In this document: in pieces, positions 26,888 through 36,451 of the stretch | Layout of the letters: every line of letters begins with the position of its first letter | How positions within the stretch are numbered: position 1 is the stretch's first letter | Source of the DNA: Chitinophaga filiformis | Lineage (GTDB): Bacteria; Bacteroidota; Bacteroidia; Chitinophagales; Chitinophagaceae | Length of the DNA stretch: 64,000 bases | Direction: 5' to 3' | Assembly: GCF_023100805.1 (NCBI RefSeq) | Contig: NZ_CP095855.1 | Location: forward strand, 372,001 to 436,000 | The notes under the pieces: generated by a model | The model's input: only the letters and a program-made list of their open reading frames with translations | The model's database searches: none | Told to the model about the DNA's origin: nothing | Translations under genes and position numbers: made by a program

Positions 26888-27367
26888 ATGTCTAAGAAAG
26901 TAACTTTTGATGCTGTGATAGTGCAACACGGCAGTATGAATGCCGGCTATGTTGAATTCCCCTACGACGTACAGGAATTGTATGGCGTAAAAGGCCAGGT
27001 GAAGGTAAAGGCATTAATAGACGGCAAGGTTACCTACAGGGGTAGCCTTGCAAAAATGGGCACCACCTGCCACATTCTTGGCATCACCCAGGCTATCCGT
27101 AAAGAGTTGGGCAAAGAACTGGGCGATACTATCCATGTGGTGTTAGAACAGGACCTGGCACCCAGGGAAGTGATATTGCCTGAAGAAGTTGCGGCACTTT
27201 TCTCCAAACATCCCGGGGCGAAGGCCTTTTTTGATACGCTATCCTATACAGACAGGAAGGAATATATTGTCTGGATCACCTCGGCTAAACGGGAAGAGAC
27301 CAAACAGAACAGGCTCGGCCTGCTAATCGAAAAACTAAAAAATGGCAGGAAGCTGAACGATAAATAA
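26888..27367 (+). CDS. DUF1905 plus YdeI/OmpD-associated domain protein
   Basis: 159 residues. The N-terminal ~95 residues are a DUF1905 beta barrel (FDAVIVQHGSMNAGYVEFPYD, then IRKELGKELGDTIHVVLEQD). The C-terminal ~60 residues match the YdeI/OmpD-associated bacteriocin-protection domain (AKAFFDTLSYTDRKEYIVWI, then AKREETKQNR). The fusion is common in soil Bacteroidota. It is cytoplasmic and its biochemical role is not established. It starts 9 bp after the membrane-partner gene, so it probably belongs to the sigma-factor operon. Confidence 0.87.
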   Translation: MSKKVTFDAVIVQHGSMNAGYVEFPYDVQELYGVKGQVKVKALIDGKVTYRGSLAKMGTTCHILGITQAIRKELGKELGDTIHVVLEQDLAPREVILPEEVAALFSKHPGAKAFFDTLSYTDRKEYIVWITSAKREETKQNRLGLLIEKLKNGRKLNDK

Positions 27368-27418
27368 TATTCAGCTGATTTATTAACTTGTAGGTGTTAC
27401 TGTACTGCCAGAGAGAAA

Positions 27419-30208
27419 ATGAGTGAGTTCACAAAACCCGATACATCCATCCCAAGGGATCAGGAATTACAGATAAGATTTGCATTGCATGCCGCCGGGA
27501 TCGGCACGTGGGATGTAGACATCCTTAACCGGCAAATCATTCTTGATGACCGGTGCAGGGCACTTTTCTGCCTGGAAGAAACGGAAGAGCCCACTTATGA
27601 ATCCGTGATCAGGCATATTCACCCTGCCGATCAGGCAGCGATAAGAGAAACCGTCAAACTGGCTTTACAACCAGATTCAGATCATCTGTTCAATGTACGT
27701 TTCAGATGTATTACTGAGGGTAATAAAAACATCGTATGGCTGAATGTTAAAGGACAGGCATACTTTAATAACGAAGGAACAGCTACCCGGCTTTCAGGTA
27801 TCAGCCAGGACATTACAGCAGAGGTTACCGCCAATGCAAAAGCCCAGGCGGCAGAAAAAATGGCGGCTCTCGCCGTTGAAGGATCCGATGCTGGTATCTT
27901 TACGATAGATCTTATCAATAATACCATCGATTTTTCTCCCAATCTATATTATATCATAACGGGCAGGAGAGAACCGGTTGTCAAAGACCGTGACTTATTG
28001 ATCAGCCATGTTCACCCCGACGACAGGGCGGTCAGAGAGCAGGCCTATGAGCAGGCCGAACATACCGGCTCGCTCCACTATGAAGCCCGCTTCATCTGGG
28101 ATGACGGTTCCGTCCACTGGGGGAAATTACGCGGTAAATATGAGTATGACATTTCCGGTACGCCGCTGACCTTCTCGGGCATATGCCTGGATATTACTGC
28201 CCAGAAAGAGCAGGACAGGTTGCTTAAAGAAGTAGAACAGCGTTTTTCCCTTTCATTTAACAATGCTGCTATCGGAATGGCCTTTCTTGATGGGAAAGGC
28301 AGGTTCCGTATGCTGAACAGGGCATTTGCCCTCTTATTGGGCTACAATGCAGACGAGCTGACAGGTAAAGCCTACCTCGACATTATTCATTCAGATCACC
28401 AGCAGGAAAACAATCAGCTTTTTGAGGAGCTTTTACAGGGGAAAAGAGAGGTCTTTAACCAGATAAAACGTTACCGGCAGAAAGATGGCCGCAACCGCTG
28501 GGTGCAGGTAAATGTAGCAGGTATCCATGATCAGAATGACAGTAAAGAGCATATACTGGTCATTGCCTTCGATATCAGTAACGAGGTGATGGCAAGAAAA
28601 GAACAGCAGAAACTACTGACGCTCGTGGAAAACAGCAGTGACTTTATTGCTGTTGCCAACATGGATGGCACCATCACCTACATTAACGATGCTGGTGTGA
28701 AGCTGCTGGGAATAGGCAGCAAAGCATCTACCCTCACCCGCAATATCAGGGACATCTTCACACTGGAACACCTGGTTGAACTGGAAAGAGACGTCTTACC
28801 CGCTGTTGTCAGGAACGGCAAATGGATGGGAAGACAATATTATACCCACCAGGCTACAGGCGAACAGATTCCTTTCCATACCAATGCCTTCCGGCTGGAC
28901 AGCCCCATGAGCGGAGAACCCATCGCTATTGCCTGTGTAGCCCGCGATCTGAGAGCAGAGCTGGATGTGCAACAGGCGCTGCTTGAAAGTGAAGGCCGTT
29001 TCCGTTCCCTGGTAGAAGAGGCCCCCGTGGCAACCGCTCTTTTTGTGGGACCCCGGTTTATTATAGAAGTGGCCAACGAACCCATGATCAGGTTCTGGGG
29101 CAAAGGTTACTCCGTATTGGGTAAGCCCCTGGGTGTAGCGGTGCCCGAACTGAACGATCAACCTTTCATGAAGATACTGGACACCGTGTATACTTCTGGT
29201 ATAGCCCACCATGAAAAAGAAGCCAGGTCAATACTGGTCATTAATGGCAAGCCTGAAACCTTTTACTTCAATTTCACCTATAAGCCCCTGCTGAATGCAG
29301 CCGGAGAAGTCTATGCCGTTGTGGATATGACCATTGATGTGACGGAACAGGTGCTGGCGCGCAATAAGCTCCTGGAATATCAAAGCACCCTGGAACTGGA
29401 AGTAGCGGAAAGAACGGAAGAACTAGCCGCTTCTAACGAGGAACTGGCGGCTATGAACGAAGAACTGCAGGACGCCAATCTTAGCCTCGTACGCTCCAAC
29501 CAGGAACTGGAACAATATGCCTACGTTGCCAGCCATGACCTGCAGGAACCATTGCGGAAGATCCGGATCTATGCCGATCTGCTGAATAACAAGGCAGACC
29601 TCCCTGAGCACCACAAACGGCTGGTAGAGAAGATCAACCAGTCATCAGAGAGAATGTCCATGCTGATCAAAGACCTGCTGGAATTCTCCCGCCTGTTGGA
29701 AAAGGGGAATATGATGCGGGAAATAGACCTGACCATTATTCTGCAAAGTGTGATCAGCGATTTTGAATTGATCATCGAGGAGAAACATGCAAATGTTATC
29801 ATCGGTCCATTACCTGTTATACAGGGTATTCCCCTGCAGATCAACCAGCTATTTTATAACCTGATGAGCAATGCCCTGAAATTTACCCAGCCAGGCGCCC
29901 ACCCGGTGATCGAAATCAAGTCTACCCCCATCCCGGGAGAGCTGGCCAGTATGCATATGGGCAAGCCGGAACGCTATAAACAATACTTTGATATCACTTT
30001 CAGCGACAATGGTATCGGCTTTGAACAAAAGTATGCCGACCAGATCTTTGAAGTCTTCAAACGCCTGCACAATCGCTCCGAATATCCCGGTTCAGGCATC
30101 GGGCTGTCGCTATGCCGGCGTATTGTGGCCAATCATTCAGGACATCTGTACGTAGAGTCGTCACCGGGAAAAGGCACGACTTTCCACATCATTATACCCG
30201 GTATGTAA
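27419..30208 (+). CDS. Multi-PAS sensor histidine kinase
   Basis: 929 residues. At least five PAS/PAC units occupy residues ~20-640. Examples are GIGTWDVDILNRQIILDDRC, GSDAGIFTIDLINNTIDFSP, NNAAIGMAFLDGKGRFRMLN, VENSSDFIAVANMDGTITYI, and a last one starting EGRFRSLVEEAPVATALFVG. A coiled coil then leads to HisKA (phospho-His in YVASHDLQEPLRKIRI), followed by HATPase_c with NLMSNALKF, DNGIGFEQ and GSGIGLSLC. No membrane helix is evident, so it should sense intracellular signals. No receiver gene adjoins it; it may phosphorylate an orphan regulator. It lies 51 bp after the YdeI-domain gene. Confidence 0.92.
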   Translation: MSEFTKPDTSIPRDQELQIRFALHAAGIGTWDVDILNRQIILDDRCRALFCLEETEEPTYESVIRHIHPADQAAIRETVKLALQPDSDHLFNVRFRCITEGNKNIVWLNVKGQAYFNNEGTATRLSGISQDITAEVTANAKAQAAEKMAALAVEGSDAGIFTIDLINNTIDFSPNLYYIITGRREPVVKDRDLLISHVHPDDRAVREQAYEQAEHTGSLHYEARFIWDDGSVHWGKLRGKYEYDISGTPLTFSGICLDITAQKEQDRLLKEVEQRFSLSFNNAAIGMAFLDGKGRFRMLNRAFALLLGYNADELTGKAYLDIIHSDHQQENNQLFEELLQGKREVFNQIKRYRQKDGRNRWVQVNVAGIHDQNDSKEHILVIAFDISNEVMARKEQQKLLTLVENSSDFIAVANMDGTITYINDAGVKLLGIGSKASTLTRNIRDIFTLEHLVELERDVLPAVVRNGKWMGRQYYTHQATGEQIPFHTNAFRLDSPMSGEPIAIACVARDLRAELDVQQALLESEGRFRSLVEEAPVATALFVGPRFIIEVANEPMIRFWGKGYSVLGKPLGVAVPELNDQPFMKILDTVYTSGIAHHEKEARSILVINGKPETFYFNFTYKPLLNAAGEVYAVVDMTIDVTEQVLARNKLLEYQSTLELEVAERTEELAASNEELAAMNEELQDANLSLVRSNQELEQYAYVASHDLQEPLRKIRIYADLLNNKADLPEHHKRLVEKINQSSERMSMLIKDLLEFSRLLEKGNMMREIDLTIILQSVISDFELIIEEKHANVIIGPLPVIQGIPLQINQLFYNLMSNALKFTQPGAHPVIEIKSTPIPGELASMHMGKPERYKQYFDITFSDNGIGFEQKYADQIFEVFKRLHNRSEYPGSGIGLSLCRRIVANHSGHLYVESSPGKGTTFHIIIPGM

Positions 30209-30239
30209 GACCGCCCGGCGCTTCCATCAGCTAAAATAA

Positions 30240-30276
30240 AAGCCTCCAAAGGCTTATGAAAAGGCGTTGGAGGCTT
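30240..30276. terminator. Bidirectional intrinsic terminator
   Basis: AAGCCTCCAA (30240-30249) pairs perfectly with TTGGAGGCTT (30267-30276), with an A-run upstream on the plus strand. It separates the convergent PAS kinase and lyase-like genes. Confidence 0.75.
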
Positions 30277-30291
30277 GACTAATGTATATTA

Positions 30292-31170
30292 TCAGTTAGT
30301 ACTGATCCTGTGTACTTTCAGGTTATCGTAATAGATGTACCCATCTGTAGCTGACTCCCAATAATCCTGGCTGCCACCCCGGAAGGTATGGAAGGTTAAA
30401 CCTTTGATCAGCCGTTTGCTGTCGTTTGTAGTCCAGCGGATATCCTGGTCCAGCACCACTGTCCCATCAATCACATACTGTACGTGGCCATTGGTGTTGC
30501 TGCCCGTATTACTCTTCACGTACAGGTGTACGTGATAGGTTTGCCCTTTATTGAGGCTGCCTGAAGAAGGATAGGACTTACCAAATGTTTCTCCGTACTG
30601 GCCGGATTGGTCTTTAAAATAAACATAAGGCTGGAAGAACACCCTGCCTGCGTCGGTCTGGTACCACATCAGGCGTGCAGAGCCGCCGTTACCGTCCCAA
30701 CCCGGGTCGCCGCCGGTGTTACCATCGCCGATAGAGAAGCCGAAACCTAATTTTCCGCCCCTGCTCCAGTCAAACTGGCTATGGAACCTGATGTCATAAT
30801 CAACCTCATAGGCAGTACCGTCCGAGATATCAATGTTGGCTACCACACCGCCCGCGCCGGATAAGGCATTCTTTAATAAGGTGATACGCAGATTCCCGTT
30901 AGAGATCATCCCCCGGCTGTCCACCCAGCCGGTTACGTTCCCGAAATCTGTAGCGGCATTGTTTGCCGTGTAGGTGCTGCCATGGGCATAATTATCCCAG
31001 TTTACACTCCAGCTGTTCAGAATAGTGCTGCCTACAGCCTGGGTTTCCAGGCTGCTGCCTGCTGCCAGGCGTTCTTCCTTAACGTTTTCTTTTGTACAGG
31101 CTGATAGAAATACGATCATGGAGAGTGTCGCGCATCTGGTGACATTGACAATTTGATGTCTGTTCATCAT
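30292..31170 (-). CDS. Polysaccharide-lyase-like lipoprotein (PL14/PL20-type jelly roll)
   Basis: 292 residues with a lipoprotein signal (MIVFLSAC). The mature part is a single beta-jelly-roll-like domain: YEVDYDIRFHSQFDWSRGGK, then GFGFSIGDGNTGGD, SARLMWYQTDAGRVFFQPYVYF, TYHVHLYVKSNT, VIDGTVVLDQDIRW, FHTFRGGS. This pattern resembles the PL14/PL20 polysaccharide lyase domains that act on glucuronan or alginate; I am sure of the fold class but not of activity. It is surface- or periplasm-anchored. It is followed (minus strand) by a terminator and preceded by a 319-bp gap. It is not within a SusCD locus. Confidence 0.65.
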   Translation of the reverse strand: MMNRHQIVNVTRCATLSMIVFLSACTKENVKEERLAAGSSLETQAVGSTILNSWSVNWDNYAHGSTYTANNAATDFGNVTGWVDSRGMISNGNLRITLLKNALSGAGGVVANIDISDGTAYEVDYDIRFHSQFDWSRGGKLGFGFSIGDGNTGGDPGWDGNGGSARLMWYQTDAGRVFFQPYVYFKDQSGQYGETFGKSYPSSGSLNKGQTYHVHLYVKSNTGSNTNGHVQYVIDGTVVLDQDIRWTTNDSKRLIKGLTFHTFRGGSQDYWESATDGYIYYDNLKVHRISTN

Positions 31171-31433
31171 TGAATTGGTTTTTTAAGGGAAAATGAAATA
31201 AGATATGTGCTATAGACTTCGCGGTATCGTCATTTTAGTCATTGAGACAATCGATTGCATCTATATATACAAAGGTTTTTCTGTTTTTCTACACCGTGGA
31301 TTGTATATATGTCGGGCGAGGCTGGAAGTAGTACTACTCAATCAATAAAAAAAGAGAGGATCTATCAAAAATAGATGAACCTTCCTGGAATTGCGTAAAA
31401 CTGCTACCTGGCTCCATTAAGTACCAAACAAAA
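31171..31433. other. Intergenic gap between two secreted-protein genes
   Basis: A/T-rich, with no ORF of interest. It contains CAAAAATA at 31376-31383 (TATTTTTG on the minus strand, matching a -7 box) but no good -33 partner. The 15 bases just before the lyase-like gene closely match those before the HExxH gene at 34081. Confidence 0.4.
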
Positions 31434-31465
31434 AGAGGCCGTATCTTATTTTTGATACGGCCTCT
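31434..31465 (-). terminator. Intrinsic terminator after HExxH protein gene
   Basis: AGAGGCCGTATC (31434-31445) pairs perfectly with GATACGGCCTCT (31454-31465), with TTTTTG following on the minus strand. Strong 12-bp stem. Confidence 0.85.
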
Positions 31466-31489
31466 CTGCAATTATAAGTAGAACACTGA

Positions 31490-34081
31490 TTAACGGGAGG
31501 TATTGTTCACCAGTATCTTTTCCTTCCGGATCACCTGTTTATTGTCCCTTACGGTAACAATGTACACGCCGTCCGGCAGGGAAGAAATATTCAGATTATT
31601 GTAATTGCCCTTTACCCGTTGGGATAATCTTCTCACACCCGCAATGCTGTATACCTCTACCGTATACACTTTATTATCAGCAGGTAAAGAGAGGTTCAGC
31701 GTATTGCTGGCAGGGTTAGGCCAGATACTCAATACTGATCTTTCCTTCACCGGCGCCACTGCTGCTGTGTTGATACTGAGCGGCTGCGGATAAGTGAACG
31801 GAAAATCTATCTGTGCCTGTTTAAACTGCATCTCCACGTCTTTTGACCAACCGAAAGCAGTATCGGCCTGCGCTTCAAGACTGAATTGCGCGGCGCCGCT
31901 CCAGAAGTGTATAAATTCACCCAGGTTCAGGTCACGGGTATATTCACCATTGTGTTGCGGGAAGTATTGTGCCAGCAGTTCAAAATAGCGGTTTAATGCT
32001 GCACTGGAATCTGCCCTGTCATAGATCGGGTAGAACCAGTCGCGGAACCAGTGCGTACCAGGCTTAGGGAAGGTCTCCTCTTTTACCACGAAATCATTAT
32101 AAGCCTGCTGAGCGTCTCCTTCCCAACCCAGGCGTTTCATCACATCATAAATGAATATTTCCGCCCATTTGCTATCACCCCAGATCGGGAACGAAGGAGA
32201 GTTATGAATGCCCTTGCTGCCGCCTTCCACAATATGCCCTACTTCATGAATAGATGCATGCAGGTTCCATCCTTCCCTCGTATCCCAGCTTCCTCCCAGG
32301 TCTCCGGAGTTCTTATAGTCATGGTCAGCATCAAATACTACTGATGGATGCCCACCGGAATAGCCGGACTTGCTATGGAAGATCATGTTCAGTTTAGGAT
32401 CGCTGAAAGAACCATAGTTCTGTTTTACATACTCCCACACATTTGTGAAGTCCTGGTTCATCCAGGTAGCGGAACGGCTTACCGCATCATCAAACCAGAT
32501 ATTTACGCTGCTGTTGCTGTACACGCGCGACAACAATTCTGTATGGCCGGCCCAGTGTTCCTGCCATTGTGCAGGCACTGCATCCGTCAGGGTGGTGTTG
32601 CTACCGCTTGCCCATGCAGATACGCCATTCGCATTTTCAGCCCTTACCCTGTAATAGTATGTAGTCAGCGGCGACAGGTCCAGGGAGAAATAGCGGCTGG
32701 TACTTGCCGGCAGTACAAACGCATCATCCCAGTTCAGGGTGTCTGTGGTCCTCTCCAGGCGATAACTGGTCTCTGTAGCCGCATTGTCCTGCCAGTTCAG
32801 GATGATCTGGTTGCTGGAAACTGCCTGCGTTGTAAATCCGGTAGGTGCTGCAGGAGCAGCAGTGTCTACTGCACCGGCACCTGCACCAAAGATCTCCAGT
32901 TCCGCCAGTTGCGTAATACCGGCGCCGTTATTGGCCGTAATATTCAAACGGTAATATTTGTAGGAAGTCGTATTGGGCACTACATAAATACGTTTCTTAA
33001 AGCGGGTGGTGAACAGCTGATTGGTCTGCACCTGCAGATCTGTCCAGGTATTACCATTGTTGGAGCCCTGGAATACCCAGTTCTTCGGGTCTCTTTCCAC
33101 CGCGTCATTGGCAGATGTAATACTGTAACTGGTAGCAACTGCACCGCCCTGCAACTGGTAACGGATCCAGGTTACCGGCGCCCATGCCAGGTATTTGCTG
33201 TAAGCATTGTTGTCTACCACTTTCGCCAGTCCTTCCACACCGGTGGTATTGTACTGATCTGTCACCACGGCATCTGCAAAATTGGTGATATCAGTCCCCG
33301 GTGGCACTACCGGCGTCGTAATGACATCAGAAGTATCGGCAACAGATACTCCTGTCGCATTCACGGCCCTTACACGGTAAATGAAATTCGTACCCGTGCT
33401 CAGTGAAGAATCCGTATAGGATGTCACGTTAGCGCCTACCGTGCCACGCAGCACAAAGGTCATCGCATCCTGTGAGCTCTCGATGCGGTAACCTGTCTCA
33501 TTCGTCGCGTTGTCAGACCAGCTGAGGCTTGCTTTATAGCCTGGCTGCAATGTGGCCGTCAAGCCAGTGGGAGCAGCCGCTGGCCCGCCGATGGTTCCCG
33601 TCAGTTCCCATTCCGAGAACTGAATAGCGTCAGCGCCATTATTAGCGGTAATATTCAGCCGGTAATAGAGGTAAGGGGTTGTGTTGGTAAATGAATAGGT
33701 TTTCGTCTGGAAACGGGCTGTAAAGGTCTGTCCTGTCCGGGTATCCAGTGTGGTCCATGTCCGGCCGTCGTCCGAGGCCTGAAGGTTCCAGTCTTTAGGG
33801 TCCCTGGCGGCAAAATCATTCGCAGAGGTGATAGTATACTGGTTAACAGTAGTGGACCGGGCGCCTTCAAACTGTATCCAGATAGCCGTTCTGGCAATGT
33901 AATACTTTGTATTAACATTGTTGTCTATCAGCTTTGGATAGTTTTCTGCCGCATTTGAGTTGGCATACTGTACCGTCAGCACACCAGGGGCAGATGTTAT
34001 GTCAGTCTGTGCAAGGGCCGGCACAGCACCGCATAGCAGGGTTACATACAAAGACAGCTTTGTAAAATTACGCATACGCAT
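31490..34081 (-). CDS. Secreted HExxH metallopeptidase-like protein with discoidin and FnIII domains, T9SS substrate
   Basis: 863 residues. Order: signal peptide (LCGAVPALAQ), F5/8-type-C (discoidin-like) domain, fibronectin III, second F5/8-type-C domain, second fibronectin III, then a ~260-residue catalytic-looking domain. That domain contains HEVGH (His612-His616, ASIHEVGHIVEGG) and a later FWSGAAQFSLEA. A C-terminal type IX sorting domain of ~80 residues follows (SIWPNPASNTLNLSLP...VYIVTVRDNKQV). The two discoidin/FnIII pairs are internal duplicates. It probably binds glycans and cleaves protein at the cell surface. The HExxH domain resembles the basic-secretory-protein type, but I am unsure. 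It is monocistronic with its own terminator. Confidence 0.8.
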   Translation of the reverse strand: MRMRNFTKLSLYVTLLCGAVPALAQTDITSAPGVLTVQYANSNAAENYPKLIDNNVNTKYYIARTAIWIQFEGARSTTVNQYTITSANDFAARDPKDWNLQASDDGRTWTTLDTRTGQTFTARFQTKTYSFTNTTPYLYYRLNITANNGADAIQFSEWELTGTIGGPAAAPTGLTATLQPGYKASLSWSDNATNETGYRIESSQDAMTFVLRGTVGANVTSYTDSSLSTGTNFIYRVRAVNATGVSVADTSDVITTPVVPPGTDITNFADAVVTDQYNTTGVEGLAKVVDNNAYSKYLAWAPVTWIRYQLQGGAVATSYSITSANDAVERDPKNWVFQGSNNGNTWTDLQVQTNQLFTTRFKKRIYVVPNTTSYKYYRLNITANNGAGITQLAELEIFGAGAGAVDTAAPAAPTGFTTQAVSSNQIILNWQDNAATETSYRLERTTDTLNWDDAFVLPASTSRYFSLDLSPLTTYYYRVRAENANGVSAWASGSNTTLTDAVPAQWQEHWAGHTELLSRVYSNSSVNIWFDDAVSRSATWMNQDFTNVWEYVKQNYGSFSDPKLNMIFHSKSGYSGGHPSVVFDADHDYKNSGDLGGSWDTREGWNLHASIHEVGHIVEGGSKGIHNSPSFPIWGDSKWAEIFIYDVMKRLGWEGDAQQAYNDFVVKEETFPKPGTHWFRDWFYPIYDRADSSAALNRYFELLAQYFPQHNGEYTRDLNLGEFIHFWSGAAQFSLEAQADTAFGWSKDVEMQFKQAQIDFPFTYPQPLSINTAAVAPVKERSVLSIWPNPASNTLNLSLPADNKVYTVEVYSIAGVRRLSQRVKGNYNNLNISSLPDGVYIVTVRDNKQVIRKEKILVNNTSR

Positions 34082-34300
34082 AGTAATTGGTCTTTTAAGG
34101 TTTGTGAATAAAGGCGCTATTGATCTTTATGAAACATAGATTGATGTGAAGTTTTCTCGTGGTCTGACATTGGTTGATATTGCGTACTCACAGAACGGGT
34201 TACACACGTACGATATACGATCTCACTAATATAGCATGCAATGACAGGCAAAGCTGTCAATAGATATCAAATGGAATGTTAACAGAAATTAAAGCATTGA

Positions 34301-35737
34301 TCATTTCAGGACGATGCCAAAAACATCCTTCAGTGCCTTCTTTGCGGCATGATAGCCACACATACCGTGAATACCGCCGCCGGGAGGCGTGGAAGAAGAA
34401 CATACATAAATACCTTTAGCTGGTGTGGTATAGGGCGACCATCGCATGGCAGGTCTTGTATAGAGTTGTGTGATATCGAGTATACCACCATTAATATCTC
34501 CGCCGATGTAATTGGGGTTATAGGCTTCCACATCTGCAGTGTTCATGACATGCCTGCCGATAATGAGATCTTTAAAACCGGGCGCAAAACGCTCCACCTG
34601 GTTCTCAATAGCGGCTGTCATATCTTTTGTAGAACCATTTGGCACATGGCAGTAAGCCCAGGCGGTATGCTTGCCCTTCGGAGCACGTGTATCATCAAAG
34701 ATACTCTGTTGCACAAACAAGGTATAGGGCTGATCAGGATGATGCCCATCCACAGTGCGTTGTTCGTTGGCAGCAATTTCTTCAATGGTATTACCCAGGT
34801 GCACCGTGCCTGCTTCCCTGCAGGCTGCTGCTGTAAATGGCGTTGGTCCCTCCAGCGCCCAATCAACTTTAAACACACCCATACCATAACGGTAGCGTTG
34901 CAACTGCCATTTGTAAAACGAGCTAAATCTGTCGCCCGCTATCTTCAATAACTGGCGTGGTGTTACATCCAGCAATACTGCCTTTGATGGCGGCAACTCC
35001 TTCAGTGTATTCACATAAGTACCCGTCACAATCTCGCCACCCAGTGAAATAAAATAATCGCCCAAAGCAGTAGCCAATGCCCTGGCCCCGCCGCGGGGCG
35101 CTGGCCATCCGCCTGCATGACTGTTCAGCATCAGCACCAGACCAATAGCTGCCGTGGCAATATTTGTCAGGGGTTGAATAGCATGTGCCGCTACGCCCCC
35201 GAATAAACCACGGGCTTCTTTCGTTTTAAAGCGTTTAGCCAGCTGCATGGCCGAAGGCAATGCCTTCAGTCCGAATTTTGCTAATGTCAGCGGATGCTTT
35301 GGGAACTGTAAAGGTCCCAGTATATCTTCCGTCAATCCTTTAAAATCTTTCAGCAAAGGCCGGAACAACTGTTCATAACTCCCGCTGTCCATCCCAAGCA
35401 GGCCTGCAGTTTTTTCCAGTGATGGATATAAAGCGGCTGCCGTGCCATCATCAAAAGGATGCGCTGCATCGACCGCAGGATAGCGATAAGACAATCCAAA
35501 TTGCGCCAGCGGTAACTGGCTAAAGAAAGGAGAAGTAACTGCCATGGGGTGAATGGCAGAACAGATATCATGCATAAAACCCGGCAGCGTCAGCTCTTTT
35601 GAGCGCAGGCCCCCGCCTATTTCATCTCTGCCCTCTATCAGCAAAACAGATAAACCCTGCTGCTGCATAGCTATAGCTGCTGCCAATCCGTTAGGTCCTG
35701 ATCCGATGACGATGGCGTCATATCCGTTTTTATGCAT
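34301..35737 (-). CDS. Phytoene-dehydrogenase-like FAD oxidoreductase
   Basis: 478 residues from ATG 35737 (MHKNGYDAIVIGSG); an upstream in-frame TTG at 35767 is less likely. The N-terminal dinucleotide-binding motif is AIVIGSGPNGLAAAIAMQQQG, with the second-strand acid in LLIEGRDEIGGG. The C-terminal GGDINGGILDITQL and the final YVCSSSTPPGGGIHGMCGYHAAK are typical of the CrtI/amine-oxidase-like branch. It is probably a cytoplasmic or membrane-associated FAD enzyme. No other carotenoid gene adjoins, so a carotenoid substrate is not supported beyond family resemblance. Upstream lies the GC-rich repeat island. Confidence 0.87.
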   Translation of the reverse strand: MHKNGYDAIVIGSGPNGLAAAIAMQQQGLSVLLIEGRDEIGGGLRSKELTLPGFMHDICSAIHPMAVTSPFFSQLPLAQFGLSYRYPAVDAAHPFDDGTAAALYPSLEKTAGLLGMDSGSYEQLFRPLLKDFKGLTEDILGPLQFPKHPLTLAKFGLKALPSAMQLAKRFKTKEARGLFGGVAAHAIQPLTNIATAAIGLVLMLNSHAGGWPAPRGGARALATALGDYFISLGGEIVTGTYVNTLKELPPSKAVLLDVTPRQLLKIAGDRFSSFYKWQLQRYRYGMGVFKVDWALEGPTPFTAAACREAGTVHLGNTIEEIAANEQRTVDGHHPDQPYTLFVQQSIFDDTRAPKGKHTAWAYCHVPNGSTKDMTAAIENQVERFAPGFKDLIIGRHVMNTADVEAYNPNYIGGDINGGILDITQLYTRPAMRWSPYTTPAKGIYVCSSSTPPGGGIHGMCGYHAAKKALKDVFGIVLK

Positions 35738-35770
35738 TGCGTTTATTTGAAAATTAGGGACCAACAATTA

Positions 35771-35860
35771 CGACCCGGGGATTATTACCCGATCCGGGAT
35801 TATCACCCCGTTCCCGGGGTTATCACCCCACCCGGATTATCCCCCCGCACCCGGGGTTAC
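35771..35860. repeat. Short GC-rich degenerate tandem repeat (~19 bp)
   Basis: Five degenerate copies of a unit like CCCGGGGTTATCACCCC, with the CCGGG cores at about 35774, 35794, 35813, 35831 and 35850. It merges into the long repeats that follow, whose unit contains the same CCCGGGGTTAGCACCCC segment. Confidence 0.65.
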
Positions 35861-36444
35861 CACCCCGCGCTACAAACACTGTGGCTCCTGACGGAGCCTA
35901 TCGGTGTTTTGTTGCCCGGATGATTGATTCCGTGATTTACGCCCGCCGGTTATCATCCAACCCCGGGAGACACCCCACCCGGGGGTTAGCACCCCGCGCT
36001 ACAAACACGGGGCTCCTGACGGAGCCTATCGGTGTTTTGTTGCCCGGATGATTGATTCCGTGATTTACGCCCGCCGGTTATCATCCAACTCCGGGGGGGA
36101 CACCCCACCCGGCACCCCGCGCTACAAACACGGGGCTCCTGACGGAGCCTATCGGTGTCTTGTTGCCCGGATGATTGATTCGGTGATTTACGCCGGCCGG
36201 TTATCATCCAACCCCGGGGGACACCCCACCCGGGGTTAGCACCCCGCGCTACAAACACGGGGCTCCTGACGGAGCCTATCGGTGTTTTGTTGCCCGGATG
36301 ACTGATTCCGTGATTTACGCCCGCCGGTTATCATCCAACCCCGGGGGACACCCCACCCGGGGTTAGCACCCCGCGCTACAAACACTGTGGCTCCTGACGG
36401 AGCCTATCGGTGTTTTGTTGCCCCGGATGATTGATTCCGCGATT
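35861..36444. repeat. Tandem 123-129 bp hairpin-bearing repeats (four full, one partial)
   Basis: Units start CACCCCGCGCTACAAACAC at 35861, 35990, 36113, 36240 and 36367. Each carries GGCTCC-TGAC-GGAGCC, a perfect 6-bp stem flanked by complementary ACAAACAC and GTGTTTTGT. A second pair is GGATGAT with ATCATCC about 30 nt apart. The whole unit is conserved and there are no unique spacers, so this is not CRISPR. The array starts 8 bp after the stop of the last gene of the SoxCD-SusCD operon. It looks like a locally amplified REP-like intergenic element. Confidence 0.85.
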
Positions 36445-36451
36445 GAATATA

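Noticed and set aside
32348..33406. 352-codon plus-strand ORF opposite the HExxH protein
   Set aside because: Antisense shadow without domain character; the minus-strand frame carries signal, FnIII, HEVGH and sorting domains.
35986..36258. ORFs within the repeat island
   Set aside because: They follow the repeat unit, have no protein-like composition and exist only because the repeats lack stops in that frame.
35861..36444. Repeat array as a possible CRISPR
   Set aside because: The full 123-129 bp unit is conserved with no unique spacers, and no cas genes are in the window.
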